Source: Chrysogorgia sp. JL179-B06 (lineage: Eukaryota; Cnidaria; Anthozoa; Scleralcyonacea; Chrysogorgiidae). From it: a stretch of DNA of 64,000 nt. Shown one piece after another: positions 11,045 to 22,951 of the stretch (positions within the stretch are counted from its first letter, which is position 1; each line of letters begins with the position of its first letter). The stretch lies in the NCBI GenBank assembly GCA_035772405.1, contig JAYKKM010000416.1:1395001-1459000 (forward strand), read 5' to 3'. A program made the translations under genes and the position numbers. The notes beneath the pieces were generated by a model that worked only from the letters and a program-made list of their open reading frames with translations, was not told the origin of the DNA and did not search any database.

Positions 11045-11845
11045 TATTCTTGACGTTCCTTGTTAACTCGTACCCAGTTCCTTTACCGAGCTATGTATAG
11101 CCGACAAGATCTCGATTATTGAAAATTTTTCATATCTGTTCGCAAATCCGGGGGGAAACGGGGGGCACTCACGAAGCGGTCGCGAAACAGGTTGCAAGCT
11201 CCATTGCAAGGAAGATTGGTTTACAAACATAACATTATGGCAGTATAGGTATATTTCCCGTTCGTTTGTTCGATTTGAAATATCTGAAGTTCGATTTGGC
11301 ATTGGCAAAAGTGTCGCTTGAGTGGAAATTTTATAACTTCGCGAGGCTTGCTCGTCGGAACACGGCAACAAACGACAGCGTCTTAATTCAAGGAGAAACT
11401 TTTTAACCTCAATGTTTTTAACAACGGTGACATCCCGCATTCCCGTTCGTTACTTCGATTTGAAATATGACCGCTAGATAAGTCAGCAAATATTACAAAC
11501 ATGAAGTTCGATTTGGCAAAAGTGTCGCTTGAATGGAAAATTTATAACTTCGCGAGGCTGGCTGGTTTTGAGTAAATGTTGTTCGAATAAGTTCAAATGC
11601 TCATATTGAATTTTGACATTATAAACGCGCCGTATGTTATTACGAGGCCATATGATCGCCTTTGATACGTGGTTTATATTCTACAATACATTCTATTTAT
11701 TTGATCCTCCATGCTATAGCAGATTTCTAGCATTCTGCTGGCATGCCTAATCCTGAACACTTCTGCACTACAGGCAACTTCGTATCCACTCACTCCCTGT
11801 GTCAGTCCCAAGGCAGCATTTCACTTCTGATAAGAACTCCTAGTT
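11016..11845. repeat. About 0.8-kb insertion specific to duplication copy A (GCTGCC...GGCAGC family)
   Basis: Copy B runs directly from TTTCGTAATT to ATAAATTCATATA (16446-16470). Copy A has about 830 bp between these points. The insert opens with a GCTGCC/GGCAGC palindrome followed by TTTACCGAGCTATGTATAG, the same order as at 53083-53165, so it belongs to a dispersed family. No transposase seen. Confidence 0.6.
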
Positions 11846-12064
11846 ATAAATTCATATACTACACCTTTGTCAAATTCAGAAACTTACAAATGAACTTCAG
11901 ACACTTCCAAATGAAATTCAGATTGTGCAAATGAATTTCAGACGCTTCCAAATGATATTCATAAATGTACATGTGAATTTCAGACATTTCCAAATGGGGC
12001 AGAAGCGAAAGTTCGCTTGAACCGTAAATAGTTCGGATCAGCGGAGAAAACACATACAACTTTA

Positions 12065-12272
12065 GCCCTGCATTACTCAATAAAAAACGTGCTATTGCAC
12101 TCGCCTCAAGTTGAAATAACAATAGCACTGTACTGTATGTAATAAATGCTATTAATGTTACAGACGCGTTATTGAATGTCGTTTCGCGTAAATGAATATT
12201 CTACTGTAATGTGCTATTGTTAATTGAACTAATGCAATCGGTTTTTGTTTTTTTTATTGAGTAATGCAGGGC
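12065..12272. mobile_element. TA-flanked MITE nested in the Tc1/mariner element, 208 bp
   Basis: A 23-bp inverted repeat starts GCCCTGCATTACTCAAT at 12065 and mirrors 12250-12272, with TA at 12063-12064 and 12273-12274. It is too short to encode protein. Confidence 0.8.
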
Positions 12273-12409
12273 TAAAGGTGTATTTTATGTAGCCCTCTAT
12301 AAACTGCGTCGCGCTGCTGGCCGTCAGCGGGCGCCGCTCTTCACAATTCAGTTCATGAACACTGTAATACGGGTAGTGTGAAGAATTTATACGTGTTATT
12401 TTTGCTATT

Positions 12410-13428
12410 ATGTCTCGTGGTCCCTACACTCGAATACCAGCCGCCGACAGAGAGAGGATTGTGAGAGCGGCCAATAACGGTGGAAATTGGCGCGAGCTTG
12501 CTGACCAGCTCGGTGTAAAATACAAGACTGCTTATACCTGCAGGGTTCGTGCTGATGCCGAACATCCAAAACCCAAAGGGGCACCAGATCGATAATCTTG
12601 TAGCCATGATTGAAAGGGATCCTGCTCTCACTTTGATGCAATTGTCGGAGAGAATTATACAACACTTGTTTGGAGTCCATGTCAGTAAATCAACTATCCA
12701 CAACTACTTGGAAGGGAAGCTCATAACCCTAAAGAATGTACATGCTATTCCTGCTACTATGAACACTGACGCCAACAAGCAGTTGAGACGACAGTATGTG
12801 GAAAGTATTAGTCAGTACATGAGAGATGGCAAGACCATTATTTGGATGGATGAGACTAATGTTCAGTAACCTCTTCTGCCGGAGGACTCAAGGTCGAGCA
12901 CGCGCAGGTGAGAGGGCAGTTATGGTACTACCAGCCTGTAAGGGACCAAACGTTCATGTTGTCCGTGCATTGTCAGCATATCAGATGATTCACACTACAA
13001 GGCATCGTGGAGCTTTCAAATCCGATGCAGCAAAGGCTTGGGTTCTGGAGATGCTCGAGAATCTCCCACCTGGAGTTAGAGTTGACTCTGTTGTCCTTGT
13101 TTGTGACAATGCTCCTTGTCACTCTAAGTTTGAAGAATGTGTGAATGATCACCCGGGATTAACTGTCTGTCGTTTGGGACCATACTCCCCCATGTTGAAT
13201 CCTGTGGAGACAATCTGGAGCAAAATGAAAGCAGTGGTGAAACAGCGAATGCGAGTCCCTCAAGTAGAACCTCCCAGATTGGGTGAGCAGCGGCTAGCGT
13301 ATGTCGAAGGGTTAATTGATGAATCCATGGGACTAATTACTGTAGAAGACATTGTGAATTCATGCCAGCATGCCCAAGGTTTTTTTCAGCGGGCGCTTAA
13401 CTTGGAGAACATGGAAGTGGGAGCATAA
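12410..13428 (+). pseudogene. DDE transposase of Tc1/mariner type, two frameshifts
   Basis: Three overlapping frames make one transposase. 12410-12595 is an N-terminal helix-turn-helix region (MSRGPYTRIP start, ADQLGV). 12549-12869 continues with a second HTH-like part and the first catalytic Asp in WMDET. 12826-13428 has the second Asp in VCDNAPCH and the Glu in SPMLNPVE, with 33 residues between them. The frame changes near 12570-12595 and near 12860-12870. IS630/Tc1/mariner transposases use this DDE triad to cut and paste at TA sites; this copy should be inactive. Confidence 0.85.
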
Positions 13429-13742
13429 ATTTGGGAAGTTGTATTGTTAGTTATACAGGATAGTTGGTTTTGGTGGTTTCGTTATGGTTATTTGTTTGCT
13501 TTGGTTGTATGCGGAATTATGTCCATTGATATGTAATAAAATCAGAAATCCTGAAATTAATTTGTATTATTCTGAAATGCAGATGGAAAGTTCTGAAATT
13601 GACTTGGAAATTTCTGAAATTGACTTGTAAATTTCTAAAATTCACTTGAATTATCTGAAAATTCACTTGGAAAGTTCTGAACTTGATCTGAATTATCTGA
13701 AATTCATTTGGAAGTTTCTGAATTTGATCTGACAAAGGTGTA

Positions 13743-14308
13743 GAGAGTTGAAAGACTGGACTGTGATGGCGCATAGTTAATAGAAGTGCTAGTTTGGAAG
13801 GTCAGCAAAAGTCATAGTTCTATGTTGTTGTTCACATTCACGGTCACTGAACGTATTGTATTTTCTGTATAATGAAGCAGTCACCCAATAACAACGTTCA
13901 GATTTAATTAGTGCATAGTCGTTCATCGTCACGTGTTGTGAGTCCTTCGCCGTCACGTGTCCATAGAATTTCCTTTCTCCAACTAATAACATGTACAAAC
14001 ACTTTCTCCAATACAATAACATGAACATTGCATCATCTTTAAAGACAATAGAGCTTCCAAACCATCCCCCTCTACTAACTGTAGATGACGCGAGCGTTCA
14101 CGTTGATCTTTATGACTTAGCCAAACTTATGGTGCAGTTTGTTGACCACTCGTTGTTGGCTTCGTGTGTAATTTTAACTCTTTGAGTTTGACGAAAGACC
14201 TTCATTCTATCAATAAGGGCCTTCGCTCGAAATGTTAGACTTAGAAATAATTATTGTCCCCGCAGGGTTTTGGCAGGCATGTATATAGTAGTCCCCGCAC
14301 GTAATATT
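13743..14308. other. Duplication copy A distal part (no gene)
   Basis: Shared with 16476-17100 in copy B. The ORF at 13991-14185 is conserved with 16751-16957, but it is short and not recognised. AAGGGCCTTCGCTCGAAATGTTAGAC at 14215-14240 resembles the GGGC...GCTCGAAAC block of the hammerhead-like family. Confidence 0.5.
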
Positions 14309-14430
<122 letters not shown>

Positions 14431-14568
14431 TGATGAGAATGGCTACTCCGAGTGACGAACCATACCGGACAAGTAGAGAAAACTGTACCTGACCCAGCAG
14501 CGATTCGAACCGCGACCGAGTAGCCCAAGTACCATCATTATTATTCACCACCCGAGTTCATAATCCTC
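14431..14568 (-). mobile_element. tRNA-derived SINE fragment (copy A)
   Basis: GATTCGAACC (14502-14511) is the complement of an RNA polymerase III B box (GGTTCGAATC). The flanking ACCATACCGGACAAGTAGAG is identical to the copy at 17159-17180. The A-box half is not clear here. Confidence 0.55.
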
Positions 14569-14793
<225 letters not shown>

Positions 14794-15375
14794 TTATTTA
14801 TTTATATATATATATAAAATCGCGACCCATATATATATAAAATTGAGTGTAACCAGATACTTTAGCAAATCCAGATAGCGTGATGATGTAGAGAATTCAA
14901 GCCGCCACAAGGGTATATAATATATAGAGAGAGAGGTATACAAGGACTACTTTTCAACTATCGCAACTCTTGAAGTTTGAACCTTAATTATTTTAAAGAA
15001 TTGTTAGCTGCGATTACCCGTAGCACTATTAATTATTGACTATTGATTACGCCATTGTGTCAGAGATTACGTCAAGGTCATAGTCCAGGGTATTCCCCCA
15101 AAGTCATCATGACAAACGCGGGCTCGACCAAATCAGAACAGTGGCAACAGTTTAATCATAGTTATTGTTTGATTGATTATTCACAGTGCGTATGAATGAT
15201 CGGTGCTTCTATACAAAATCATAAAAAGAACACATATACCTTTGATTTATAAGTATCTATATATACTAGCGTATATAACGTTTTCTTGAAAATAACCTTT
15301 TTATATAAATCAAATTGTAAAGTGCATAAATAACTGTCTTGTATACATTTTCAAGTTAGCATACCGACAATACGC

Positions 15376-16013
15376 TCAGGCAGAGGGATAATAATGTAGC
15401 TGTAGATGGACATTGGGCATTGCACTCTTGTCGGTTCCATTCAGCTTGAACTCTTCAAAATACTGGTGCAATTGACTTGATTCTTCACTGATTTCAAAAT
15501 ACTTTCGATCCAGCTTGAAAATACTCAAGATATTTTTCTCGTGGCCAGATGTAATAGTTTTAATGTCTTTCGATGTCTTCCGTAGTAACACTACGGACCT
15601 GTTTGCCTTGATCAAATCAGACGTTTCTGGCGCGTTGACTGCTTCCGGAGATCAGACAGTAATAATCTGTTCACTTGTATGGATTTCGAGTTGTTCTTCA
15701 TCCCGGTGCGAACTATCGCCAACATGGAGTTGTGGTTGTTGTACATTACTCCAAGATCAATTTCTATTTGTTCTATCTTGGAATTCAACCACGCATTTGA
15801 TAGCTCTCGTCGTCTTTGTTTGGATATGTTGGCTGGATTGTTGCTTTCATGTGCGTCAAGACGTTTGTTTATGTTTTGAAGCTTCAAATAAATATGAATG
15901 AATAACACTGAACAACAAAGGCTCACTAGTACTAAAAGAATACGTGGCATCGCAGCAACGAGCTTCTCGAAAGCAGACTGGTTCTTCATACACGTTATGA
16001 TATCCTTCACCAT
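15376..16013 (-). pseudogene. Duplicate of the 195-aa coiled-coil membrane protein, frameshifted (copy B)
   Basis: From 16013 down to about 15612 the frame encodes 133 residues nearly identical to copy A, including the membrane segment and the start of the coiled coil, then ends at KRLI. A +2 change relative to copy A (GATCAAATCAG against GAGAATCAG near 15611-15621) shifts the frame. The rest continues in another frame (15376-15615) and reads past the copy A stop because of a 3-bp deletion. It is either a pseudogene or a shortened membrane protein of 133 aa. It may have decayed after duplication. Confidence 0.7.
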
Positions 16014-16198
16014 CCTGTTTTACGTCTTAAGCACAAGGTTTCAGCTAGCTACCGCAAACAACAGTTCGCAGCGTGAACAACTGTTAATGAAGGTTGGCCG
16101 GCGGATATGGAAAATGTCTGTAATACACGCGTAGATCACTGATTGGCCAGAAGAACGAGAAAGGTCAATAATTTCTTGGTATTCCCAGAAAGATGACA

Positions 16199-16405
16199 TC
16201 ATTGTTTTAAGGTTGCATTTTGCAGCGTGTAAACAAAACATGGTGGGTTATTCTGATGTCTATAAGCGGCTATACGATCCTTCACCTTCGCGTAGCAATA
16301 CATGAGTAACTTCGATAGGTTAATGCGGTTGCTCGCGCGGCGTTTCTCTCCGAGAACTAGATTAATTTCGTCGAGGCTGCAGCCTAAATCAAGATAACAT
16401 ATCAA
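16199..16405 (-). CDS. Hypothetical ORF, duplicate of 10760-11044 (68 aa)
   Basis: Repeats the C-terminal 68 residues of the copy A ORF with one visible replacement (NNPP for NNAP). The upstream frame is not shared. Not recognised; it may be non-coding. Confidence 0.2.
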   Translation of the reverse strand: MICYLDLGCSLDEINLVLGEKRRASNRINLSKLLMYCYAKVKDRIAAYRHQNNPPCFVYTLQNATLKQ

Positions 16406-17128
16406 TTCGGCTTTGGGGGCTTCCCCAAATCTGCGTGCGCAGGAATTTCGTAATTATAAATTCATATATATAGAGAGAGTTGAAAGACTGGACTGTGATG
16501 GCGCATAGTTAATAGAAGAGCTGGTTTGGAAGGTCAGCAAAAGTCATAGTTCTATGTAGTTGTTCACATTCACGGTCACTGAACGTATTGTATTTTCTGT
16601 ATAATGAAGCAGTCACCCAATAACAACGTTCGGATTTAATTAGTGTAGTCGTTCATCGTCACCTGTTGTGAGTCCTTCGCCGTCACGTGTCCATATAATT
16701 TCCTTTCTCCAACCATAACAAACACTTTCTCCATTCTCCAATACAATAACATGACCATTGCGTCATCTTTAAAGACAATGGAGCTTCCAAACCACCCCCC
16801 TCTAAAAAATAATGCTCCTAATACGTCTTTATTATTATTATTATTACTAACTATGGATGACGCGAGCGTTCACGTTGATCTTTATGACTTAGCCAAACTT
16901 ATGGTCCAGTTTGTTGACCACTCGTTGTTGGCTTCGTGTGTAATTTTAACTCTTTGACGAAAGACCTTTACTCTCCGACGAAGACCTTTCATTCTATCAA
17001 GCAGGGCCTTCGCTCGAAACGTTAGACTTAGAAATAATTATTTCCCCCGCAGGGTTTTAGCATGCATGTATGGTAGTCCCGTAATATGATATAAGTAAGT
17101 AAGTATATATAATATATATATATATATA

Positions 17129-17310
17129 TAATGATGAGAATGCTACTCCGAGTGACGAACCATACCGGACAAGTAGAGAAAACTCTACCTGACCCGGCAG
17201 GGATTCGAACCGCGACCTTCGGTTTGCTAGTCCGAGTTTTCGCAACTGGTCCCGGTTTGGTCTTAAAATGTATGTATTCCAACACTCGAAATTTTCCTTC
17301 ACCATAAATC
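17129..17310 (-). mobile_element. tRNA-derived SINE (copy B)
   Basis: Read on the minus strand, the sequence contains a B box GGTTCGAATCC (complement of 17201-17211) followed by CTGCCGGGTCAGGTAGAG. The upstream tRNA-like half is degenerate. It is the more complete of the two duplicated copies. Confidence 0.6.
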
Positions 17311-17312
17311 CT

Positions 17313-18926
<1,614 letters not shown>

Positions 18927-18950
18927 AGTAGTAAAATTGTGGAGCAATGA

Positions 18951-19095
18951 TATAGTTAAAAATGGTTTATTTACAATTAAAAGTTAAAAACATTTACTCG
19001 AGTTTCACGCTCAAGGCGATCATCAGTCTGATGATCGCCTTGAGCGTGAAACTCGAGTAAATGTTTTTAACTTTTAATTGTAAATAAACCATTTT

Positions 19096-19100
<5 letters not shown>
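18951..19100. repeat. Near-perfect palindrome carrying a hammerhead-like block
   Basis: Two arms of about 75 bp, identical in inverted orientation, meet at CATCAGTCTGATGATCG (near 19025). On the plus strand CTGATGA, a TCGC...AGCG-like stem, TGAAAC and CTCGAG follow, resembling a degenerate hammerhead core. Such head-to-head ends are common for Penelope-type insertions. Confidence 0.7.

Positions 19101-19138
<38 letters not shown>
19100..19138. repeat. (TA)n microsatellite
   Basis: Lies between the palindrome and the minus-strand hammerhead unit, again at the GTCTGTAG-TATATA junction. Confidence 0.9.
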
Positions 19139-19345
19139 TACAGACGGTACCGTTTCGGCCTTTTGGGCCTGAGCAGGATGAAGATGACTGCTATTTACAG
19201 TCACCCTTGATGCACACAAAATGTGGGACATCAAAAACCATGCCAGAGCGCTCAAACTGCAAGCAGTGAGCGTGCGCACAATGCGTAAACGACAATGGTT
19301 CATCCTGTAGAGCGCTCAATATGACCTAAAGGTCATAGAGCGTAT
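19125..19345 (-). mobile_element. Retrozyme-like unit with degenerate hammerhead (minus strand)
   Basis: On the minus strand it begins ACGCTCTATGACC, contains GAGCGCTCT twice and GCAGTTTGAGCGCTCTGG, and ends with a ribozyme-like block: CTGCTCA (19170-19176), a GGCC/GGCC stem II, GAAAC (19152-19156), palindromic CGGTACCG and GTCTGTAG. GAAA, stem II and the GTC site are kept, but CTGATGA has become CTGCTCA, so cleavage is unlikely. The order matches the 255-bp unit at 2687. Confidence 0.55.
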
Positions 19346-19368
19346 CTATTTTATATATATATATATAT

Positions 19369-20868
19369 ATAAATTGATCAAGATAACTTTTAAAAACTTT
19401 AATCTACGTTTCGGGGCTCTGCCCCTTTGTCAAGATACACGAGTTTACAGAGAGTTCGAGCATTATATAACATAAAAAAGCTAATTACAAAGTCAAATCA
19501 AGTAAAATCCCTAATATTCAGTCCCCTAGGGACAAATGAATTAAGTTTATAAGCCCAGAAAGCTTCTCTTCTGGTTGGTTCCCTAACATCCGTTTTGTCA
19601 ATTATTATCACTGTCATATCATTAACTCCTTCGTGTCCATCGCTAAAGAAATGCGAGTATAAATGTTCCCCAGGAATTCCCCTCTGACCTTTATACCATA
19701 CCTCGTTGCACTACTTTTATGGTTATTAAATCGCTGCCTGAATGACGTAAGCCGAATCTATAACTTTACTTAACCCCGACAACGCTGGATGAAAATTTAT
19801 CACCAACGGCATTCTATCATTACTGCTGGATTTCTTATTTCTAGTATCCTGACAAAGAAGGCTTTCACGACTTTTAGTTCTTGCTTTCGAAATCTGAGAA
19901 TCAACAACCTTAGATTTAAAACCCCTCTTAATAAAATGACCATGAAGCTCTTTTAACCTTTCTTCAAAAATCTCATCTGAATCACAAATTCGTCGTATTC
20001 TTAAAGCCTGACCATATGGAATGCCCTGTTTCACATGCCTCGGATGACACGACCTATTATCTAAATACTGATGGGTATCCGTAGGTTTGGAATATACATC
20101 AGTAGATATCTTATTATCCCTAAGTTTAATCATAACATCCAAATAGGAAATCTTTTCATACGACCATTACCATGTATATTTTATCGTATCATGATATGAA
20201 TTTACATAATTTAAAAATTCCAAAAGGGTTTCATTACCTGCATGTAACCAAATTAAAAAGATGTCATCCAGGAAACGCAACCATATCCAAGGATTCAAGT
20301 GATATTCCCGGAGCATCTTCCGCTCTAACTTGGACATAAACATATTTGCAAATGATGGAGCAAACTTGGTTCCTATTGCGGTTCCTAACTTCTGCCGGTA
20401 AAGTTTATTGTCAAATTCGAAAAAATTATTTTCCAAAATTAATTTGGCTAATTCCACTAAATGTTTAGCTGAAACACGGCAAACATTAGTATCGACTTTT
20501 TCAAATTCCACAATTATTTCTTCCATATTCCTAAGACCTTCTTCATGAGGAATATGGGGATATAGACCAACTACATCCATAGTACATATAATAGCGCCAT
20601 CTGGAATATCACCCAATTCCCTCAACTACTTACATAAAAAATCTGTAGTATCTTTAACAATATAGGGCAGAGTTTTTACAATTGTTTGGAGATGAAAATC
20701 CACAAATTCCGATATTCCTTCCGTAGGTGTACCACAGTTAGAAATAACAGGCCGACCAGGTACGTCGAATAATCGTTTGTAAATTTTCGGTAGCAAATAG
20801 AATCTCCAAGGCATGTGAAATAGAATCTCCAAGGCATGTGTCATCCGAGGCATGTGAAATATTCCATA
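19369..20868 (-). pseudogene. Penelope-like element, minus-strand copy, reverse transcriptase broken
   Basis: The minus-strand frames 20853-20626, 20625-20167 and 20142-19726 are consecutive pieces of one Penelope-type reverse transcriptase. Visible landmarks are LLPKIYK and GRPVISNCGTPTE, MDVVGLYPHIPHEEG, GTAIGTKFAPSFANMFM, the catalytic FLDDIF box, and SKPTDTHQYLDNRSCHP with HVKQGIPYGQALRIRRI. In-frame stops interrupt it near 20626 and 20167. After IDSA the sequence jumps into SFRQRF-type sequence, so most of the GIY-YIG endonuclease is deleted. Its 3' end (19369-19450) is the inverted copy of 21740-21822. 5'-truncated and inactive. Confidence 0.85.
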
Positions 20869-21697
20869 TGGTCAGGCTTTAAGAATACGACGAATTTGTG
20901 ATTCAGATGAGATTTTTGAAGAAAGGTTAAAAGAGCTTCATGGTCATTTTATTAAGAGGGGTTTTAAATCTAAGGTTGTTGATTCTCAGATTTCGAAAGC
21001 AAGAACTAAAAGTCGTGAAAGCCTTCTTTGTCAGGATACTAGAAATAAGAAATCCAGCAGTAATGATAGAATGCCGTTGGTGATAAATTTTCATCCAGCG
21101 TTGTCGGGGTTAAGTAAATATATAGATTCGGCTTGGCCTGTTTTGCATGCATCGGAGAGCATGAGAAAGATCTTCGGGGAGAAGCCGATGGTGGCTTTTA
21201 GAAGACCGAGAAATTTAAAAGATCCTATGGTAAGATCTAAAGTTAAGCGAGAGAATAATTTGGATAAGGGTATAAAGAAATGTGGTAAATCACGGTGTCA
21301 AATATGTAAATTTGTGAAAGAAGGATGTACGTTTGACGGCGAAGATCGTTCTTTTGTCATCAACTTTACATTTGATTGTGATTCTAAAGGAGTTATTTAT
21401 CTAATTATTTGTAAAAAATGCTGTAAAGTATATGTAGGAAGTACAATAACGTCATTCAGGCAGCGATTTAATAACCATAAAAGTAGTGCAACGAGGTATG
21501 GTAAAGGTCAGAGGGGAATTCCTGGGGAACATTTATACTCGCATTTCTTTAGCGATGGACACGAAGGAGTTAATGATATGACAGTGATAATAATTGACAA
21601 AACGGATGTTAGGGAACCAACCAGAAAAGAAGCTTTCTGGGTTTATAAACTTAATTCATTTGTCCCTAGGGGACTGAATATTAGGGATTTTACTTGA
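20866..21697 (+). CDS. Penelope-like element C-terminus: RT tail and GIY-YIG endonuclease (5'-truncated)
   Basis: The frame is open from the junction at about 20868 to the stop at 21697. The first Met at 21071 is not the true start. It begins with the end of the RT (YGQALRIRRICDSDE), then a linker, a Cys cluster (CGKSRCQICKFV), and a GIY-YIG nuclease signature (GVIYLIICKKC, KVYVGSTITSFRQRFNNHKS). In Penelope-like elements this domain nicks the target for priming. It is joined head-to-head with the minus-strand copy at 19369-20868, an inverted arrangement known for Penelope insertions. It lacks the catalytic RT core, so it is not autonomous. Confidence 0.8.
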
Positions 21698-21739
21698 TTT
21701 GACTTTGTGATTAGCTTTTTTATGTTATATAATGCTCGA

Positions 21740-21825
21740 ACTCTCTGTAAACTCGTGTATCTTGACAAAGGGGCACAGCCCCGAAACGTAGATTAAAGTT
21801 TTTAAAAGTTATCTTGATCAATTTG
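21740..21825 (+). repeat. Penelope-like element 3' end with vestigial hammerhead
   Basis: TTGACAAA, a perfect GGGGC/GCCCC stem and GAAACGTA follow the pattern of a hammerhead with a degenerate first block. The inverted copy is at 19369-19450, so both elements end alike. Confidence 0.6.
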
Positions 21826-21869
21826 TACATGTATTTTAACTTTGGTGGAAGAAGGTTCACTGTTTTTAT

Positions 21870-21870
<1 letters not shown>

Positions 21871-21940
<70 letters not shown>
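21871..21940. repeat. (TA)n microsatellite
   Basis: Separates the first Penelope-like pair from the 5'-truncated second element. Confidence 0.95.
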
Positions 21941-21943
<3 letters not shown>

Positions 21944-22294
21944 GACAACACCAAGCGAGAAACCTACGTCGGTTTAACAGAGGGAACATTCAAAACAAGA
22001 TACCTGAACCACACTAGCTCATTTCGAAACGAGAAACGGAAACACGCCACAGAGCTGAGTAAACATATTTGGTCTTTAAAAGAATCGAACACCCGACACT
22101 CAATAAGATGGAAAATCATTAAGAAATGCCGACCATACTCCAACAGGACTAAACGATGCAATCTCTGCCTTTACGAAAAATTCATTATTATTTGCCACCC
22201 CGAATTAAGCTCCCTTAACAAAAGGAACGAATTTATATCTACTTGTAGACATCGTAAGAAACATTTGCTATGTAATAATTTTCCACACTCGTAA
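21941..22294 (+). pseudogene. Second Penelope-like element, GIY-YIG C-terminal fragment
   Basis: About 117 residues resemble the C-terminal half of a GIY-YIG endonuclease of a different Penelope-like subfamily: ETYVGLTEGTFKTRYLNHTSSF, then HIWSLKE, WKIIKKC and CNLCLYEKFIIIC. The GIY half and the whole RT are missing, because the 5' end joins a (TA)n tract. The upstream (IY)n residues are not part of the protein. It is followed by an intact-looking hammerhead ribozyme at 22378-22437. Confidence 0.7.
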
Positions 22295-22377
22295 CACGAT
22301 CCATGCACGACATAAACAACACGACGTCACATATCAACCAAACATCTCAAATATACTGAAATAACACCAGACGCAAC

Positions 22378-22437
22378 ATTCACCTGATGAGTGTGGCAAG
22401 CTTCGCACTTGCCATACGAAACAAATTTGTCGTGAAT
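22378..22437 (+). ncRNA. Hammerhead ribozyme, complete core, Penelope-associated
   Basis: All invariant parts are present. Stem I is ATTCAC (22378-22383) with GTGAAT (22432-22437), six perfect pairs. CTGATGA is at 22384-22390. Stem II is 10 bp, 22391-22400 with 22408-22417, and includes one G-U pair, with loop CTTCGCA. GAAA is at 22418-22421. The stem III palindrome CAAATTTG is at 22422-22429, and the GTC cleavage site ends at 22431. Stem III has no loop, which is typical of Penelope-type hammerheads that work best as dimers. It lies in the 3' region of the element at 21941. Confidence 0.85.
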
Positions 22438-22473
22438 AAAGTTCTTATGAAGTAACTCAAACTTGTGTTTTCA

Positions 22474-22476
<3 letters not shown>

Positions 22477-22537
<61 letters not shown>

Positions 22538-22546
22538 ATATATATG

Positions 22547-22582
<36 letters not shown>

Positions 22583-22590
22583 TGTGTGTG
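22477..22590. repeat. Compound (TA)n-(TGCG)n-(TG)n microsatellite
   Basis: TA repeats followed by about nine GTGC units and then TG repeats. The alternating purine-pyrimidine run could adopt Z-DNA. Confidence 0.9.
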
Positions 22591-22599
22591 TATACTCTT

Positions 22600-22735
22600 T
22601 TGTCTTACGTACGTTTAGCTTAATTATTTGTTTTAATATTTTGTTAATTGTCTGATGCCTCTCATTGAAATCAGTTTTTGTTGTTGAGGCTAGCATGTTT
22701 AAATAAAGTTTACCTACCGACCTACCATCTCATTT
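22600..22735 (+). mobile_element. LINE 3' tail
   Basis: GAAATCAG, AGCATGTTTAAATAAAGTTTACC and a CTAC/GACC-type simple tail parallel the 3' end of the LINE fragment at 51298-51934. Only the UTR is left. Confidence 0.5.
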
Positions 22736-22951
22736 AGCAAATCAAATCGCAGCATTTGAATTGCATTGGACTCCATAGTGCGTTTCTCCTAAATAAAATT
22801 GGAAAGCAACAAATTGTTTTGATATTTTATTTCACATATCTGAAAGGACGAGTAAGGAAGAATGAAAAAGAAATAAAAATACCGATAAGATAAAAATACC
22901 ATTTCCTGATTTTCCATTTTTTTCTATTAAATAGTTAGTTTAACTGACTTA

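Larger units (their letters stand above)
11862..13740 (+). mobile_element. Tc1/mariner (IS630)-type transposon, TA target duplication, 1879 bp
   Basis: Terminal inverted repeat CACCTTTGTCA (11862-11872) and TGACAAAGGTG (13730-13740), flanked on both sides by TA. Inside both ends are subterminal arrays of about 20-bp repeats (CAGAAATTTCCAAGTCAATTT-like). The internal gene is a DDE transposase broken by frameshifts. The corresponding site in duplication copy B (about 16455-16475) lacks the element. A 208-bp MITE sits between the left end and the ORF. Confidence 0.85.
14870..17290 (+). repeat. Segmental duplication copy B (direct repeat of 9435-14570)
   Basis: Collinear with copy A through the coiled-coil gene, its upstream ORF, the Tc1 target site, the GCTCGAAAC repeat and the SINE. 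Copy B lacks the 0.8-kb insert and the Tc1 element, so it preserves the pre-insertion arrangement. Small indels are spread throughout. Confidence 0.85.

Noticed and set aside
17129..17310. Functional tRNA gene
   Set aside because: Only the B box is clear; no complete cloverleaf, so it is a SINE remnant.
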